A model generated the notes under the pieces. The model made no database searches. It was not told the DNA's origin and saw nothing but the letters and a program-made list of their open reading frames with translations. 64,000 nt of DNA from Serinus canaria (taxonomy: Eukaryota > Chordata > Aves > Passeriformes > Fringillidae): NCBI RefSeq assembly GCF_022539315.1, contig NC_066343.1:44399433-44463432 (forward strand). Direction: 5' to 3'. Within the stretch, counting starts at the first letter, position 1, and every line of letters begins with the position of its first letter. Positions 61,301 to 64,000 of this stretch are shown in pieces. The position numbers and the translations under genes are program-made.

Positions 61301-64000
61301 ATAGGTGTATTTTTTTTAAGGTAAGCAATAATAAATTAGCCTGGTTATAGGACAAAGCTTCTCTTTGATTAAGAATTGCCTGCCTAGAAACTACTACAAA
61401 AAACTTCATATCTGTGCATATCAATCAAATGTTACTCTGTTGAAAGATCATTGTACTACAGTTTGTAAGTCTTTATTCATCACAGTAAAGAATAAATTTC
61501 TGTTTTTAAAAGAAATTGAAAGCAAATATATGTTAAAAGATAGCTTATGCAAGATTGTTATATATCTGTTCTAATACACAAGGGGTAGCAGCTGAATGTA
61601 GCACTTTATGGCCAGATAAATGTATAATACTCAGATCTTGTTATGTTTCTTAAAATACCTTGCAAAGTAATGTGTAAAACAAGTAATTTGTTGTAACAAA
61701 TTCAACTTAGACTTTGCAGTTATTTTATTACTAATCCTAACGTTTTGTGTCTTTTGTTTCTGTATATTCTTACACTGCCTAGTGCAACAAAGAATGTTTA
61801 TATTTGCCCTGGTGCTGCAGTCTCTTTGCTTCTAATCTACTGAGGTTTGCACATGTTATCTGGTACTTGATGAGTAAACAATGAGGGAAGAAAAACAAAA
61901 AATGAGGAATGAAGTATCTTCTGGTTTAAAGAGCAGGTAGAAATGTTCATTATGATGGACTGGAATGGATTTTCACTGCAGAGGAATAAATCACATATGC
62001 TTGTGCTACTGAGTGCTGAATTTGGCACTGTATTCTAGCTGTACATCAAGAACCTCCAGATGAGATTTACCAAAGCATTATCATCAAAAAAGGCCTGATC
62101 CCTAGTTTATAAATGCTACCTTACACATTGAGCTCTAATACAACCTGTCCAGACTGAGAGGTTGTACAAAGCTGTCAAGGTCTGTTGAGTGAATAAAGGG
62201 TATTTTGAATGTAAATAGCAAATATAAAATAGGCTGCGGGGTTTCTTGGCTTTTTGGGGTTTTTTTTTGTGGTGCTACTCATGTTTTGGGATGTTTTTAA
62301 AATTGTGGTTTGAGTTTTGATTTGTTTTTTTTCCCCATAATCTGGTAATAAATGCTATAGGACAGCTTCATAAAGAAACAGTGTGGCTCTTAACTTTGCA
62401 ATTGTAGAAGATTACCTTCTGGAAAAAAAAGTCAAGAGTTCATGGTTAGCATAATAAATGTAATGCTTAGTGATTGCAAGATTAAGTACTTTCCTTTTTG
62501 TAGTGGCCTAAGCATGTACTTCCAGTCTGTAGAGAAGCACATGTCAGCTAGTATTCCCAGGTAGGAGCACCTTCTTAGATTTAGTCACTTACCTAAAGAG
62601 AGAACTTCTTCAAACACATAAGCAATAGGATATGTGTCTGTTTTCTGTTGGGTCTTCTGTTCCATGAAAGTTACAGTGATTGAGATTCATTATCTCTGCC
62701 TTTGAAGCATGGAAAATACTTGGTGTTCATTTCTTGTGACTCTGGGAAAAGTTAAGGTTTTACTAAAATCCTGCCTGAGAGGTTAATGGTCTTACCTGCT
62801 GAAGCCTGTAAATGTGGAACTCAAAACTTAATATTCATACAGTGGATATAACAGTATGTAAGGATAATTTTACTGATACACTTAAAAGACATGTTACTTC
62901 AGTATTTACAGTCAGGGTGGAAGAATATGTAAATTAGGTTAATGCTACTTATATAGTTTATGTGGCTTAACTTGTTCCAGGGCATTAGGTTATCTTCAGA
63001 ATTAAACTTCATTGTAGAAAAGAGGGCAGTAGGAATTTAAATATGATTTAATTTTTATTACAGGTTTGCTCATAGTCATGGAACTTACATCCACGCAAAA
63101 CACATTGCCTACATATACTCAGGTACAGATAATAAAACTTTCATTTGTAACGCCCCACCCACCTTGATTAGATTGTTTCTCTTTTAAGAGAGGTTCTGTA
63201 TTTATATAAGCAATATTCTACAAAGGAATCTAGCTGTAGTTAAAAGTTTCATATGGTGTAGAATATGCATGCTCAAGCTTTACTTGGAAAAGGTGCATGG
63301 CTCAAATCTCGAAATTGTAGTCATACCAGTAAAGTTGCTTCATATCCCATCTGTATTAGTTTTTACGTAGGAACATTGAAAACTTGTTGACAATTAAAGA
63401 ATGTCAGATGTTTCTTCACCTACTACTAAATGGTTTTTTATTTTGAAGAAAGTTTATACTTTTTTCTTCTATATTATGCATAAATTCAAGATCAGTTTCT
63501 TTTCACAACCCAAATGGAAAGTACTCCTGTAGTTTACATTAATTTCATTAGACTATTCATATACTGTGGAAGCAACTTACTTCATTTATTGCAAGCAATA
63601 ATGCTAATAATACTGTAATCATTGTGTCTGCTTCATAATGAATCTTTGGAGTGGAAGCTGCTTTAAATCAGATTTTTGTGAGTTGAAAGAAAAGGAAAAA
63701 AGGTGAAAGTGAAATGTGTTGTGGGGAGTTCTGAGTGGCCATAGAAGATGAACAGTTCCATCAGGATGTTACTTTAAATGCAGTGTACTCTGGAGGCCTA
63801 TGAGAATACATCTAATGAATATAAAATTACAGGCTGTTTTCCTACAATCTAAGATTTTAATAGTTGAGGAAAAAAAAAAAAAGCCTTGCCTGAAAAATAA
63901 AACCTGCAACCCAAAATATTGTATGCTGTTGAGTAATAACAGTTCTTCTTACTGAACAAGTCAGTCTTTTGAGGAAATCTGTGAAAGATTGAGATAAGCT
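58362..64000 (+). other. Distal 3' UTR or intergenic DNA
   Basis: AT-rich DNA with scattered AATAAA (59131, 62192), A runs (58874, 63871) and no recognisable exon, gene or repeat family. In mammals FREM1 lies beyond the 3' end of TTC39B, but none of it is seen here. Confidence 0.65.
58577..58608. repeat. TTGACTTAA repeats with an 18-bp perfect palindrome
   Basis: Three copies of TTGACTTAA (58577, 58586, 58600); around them AATTGACTTAAGTCAATT at 58584-58601 is its own complement. Confidence 0.9.

Noticed and set aside
63067..63121. Possible exon after a TTACAG acceptor-like site downstream of TTC39B
   Set aside because: TTC39B already ends with a conserved C-terminus at 58116. The short frame matches nothing I recognise.

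Overview
The window reads as vertebrate nuclear DNA. It has one multi-exon gene with GT-AG introns, an AT-rich background with few CpGs, and interspersed repeats of avian type: CR1 LINE sequence and ERVL-class retrovirus with its characteristic LTR. The repeat families suggest a bird, and the abundance of ERV-derived LTRs fits a songbird, but the order within birds is inference.

The only gene I can support is on the + strand. It is TTC39B (tetratricopeptide repeat protein 39B, Iml2/TTC39 family), present as 18 coding exons between 9998 and 58116. The exons join in one open frame of 569 codons plus stop. Codon phase is consistent at every junction and every intron is GT-AG. The 5' end (start codon, promoter, CpG island) lies upstream of the window, and the stop codon and first poly(A) signals are inside it. 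Window exon 1 is 35 nt long and is followed by a 27.8 kb intron. The other 17 exons sit in the last 20 kb of the gene.

Layout: 1-9997 is intron, with a decayed CR1 fragment near 8.56-8.84 kb. 9998-10032 is a tiny exon. 10033-37859 is the giant intron. It holds a probable solo LTR at about 23.57-24.14 kb and a nested retroelement stack at 26.29-34.77 kb. That stack is a sense-oriented, heavily broken ERVL-like provirus whose 5' LTR is split by a CR1 insertion. Its interior carries three further LTRs, all antisense, one with clear target-site duplications. 37860-58116 is the main exon cluster, with a probable antisense LTR just upstream of window exon 3 and several striking short palindromes in introns. 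58117-64000 is 3' UTR and downstream DNA with no recognisable further gene.

The many short open frames of 60-160 codons elsewhere in the window do not resemble genes. They are chance frames in AT-rich intron or fall in repeats. I found no tRNA, rRNA, CRISPR array or prokaryotic feature. The parts of the window most worth a second look are the nested retroelement stack with its missing integrase segment, and two near-perfect long palindromes (30715-30788 and 50497-50552) that look like inverted-duplication (template-switch) events.
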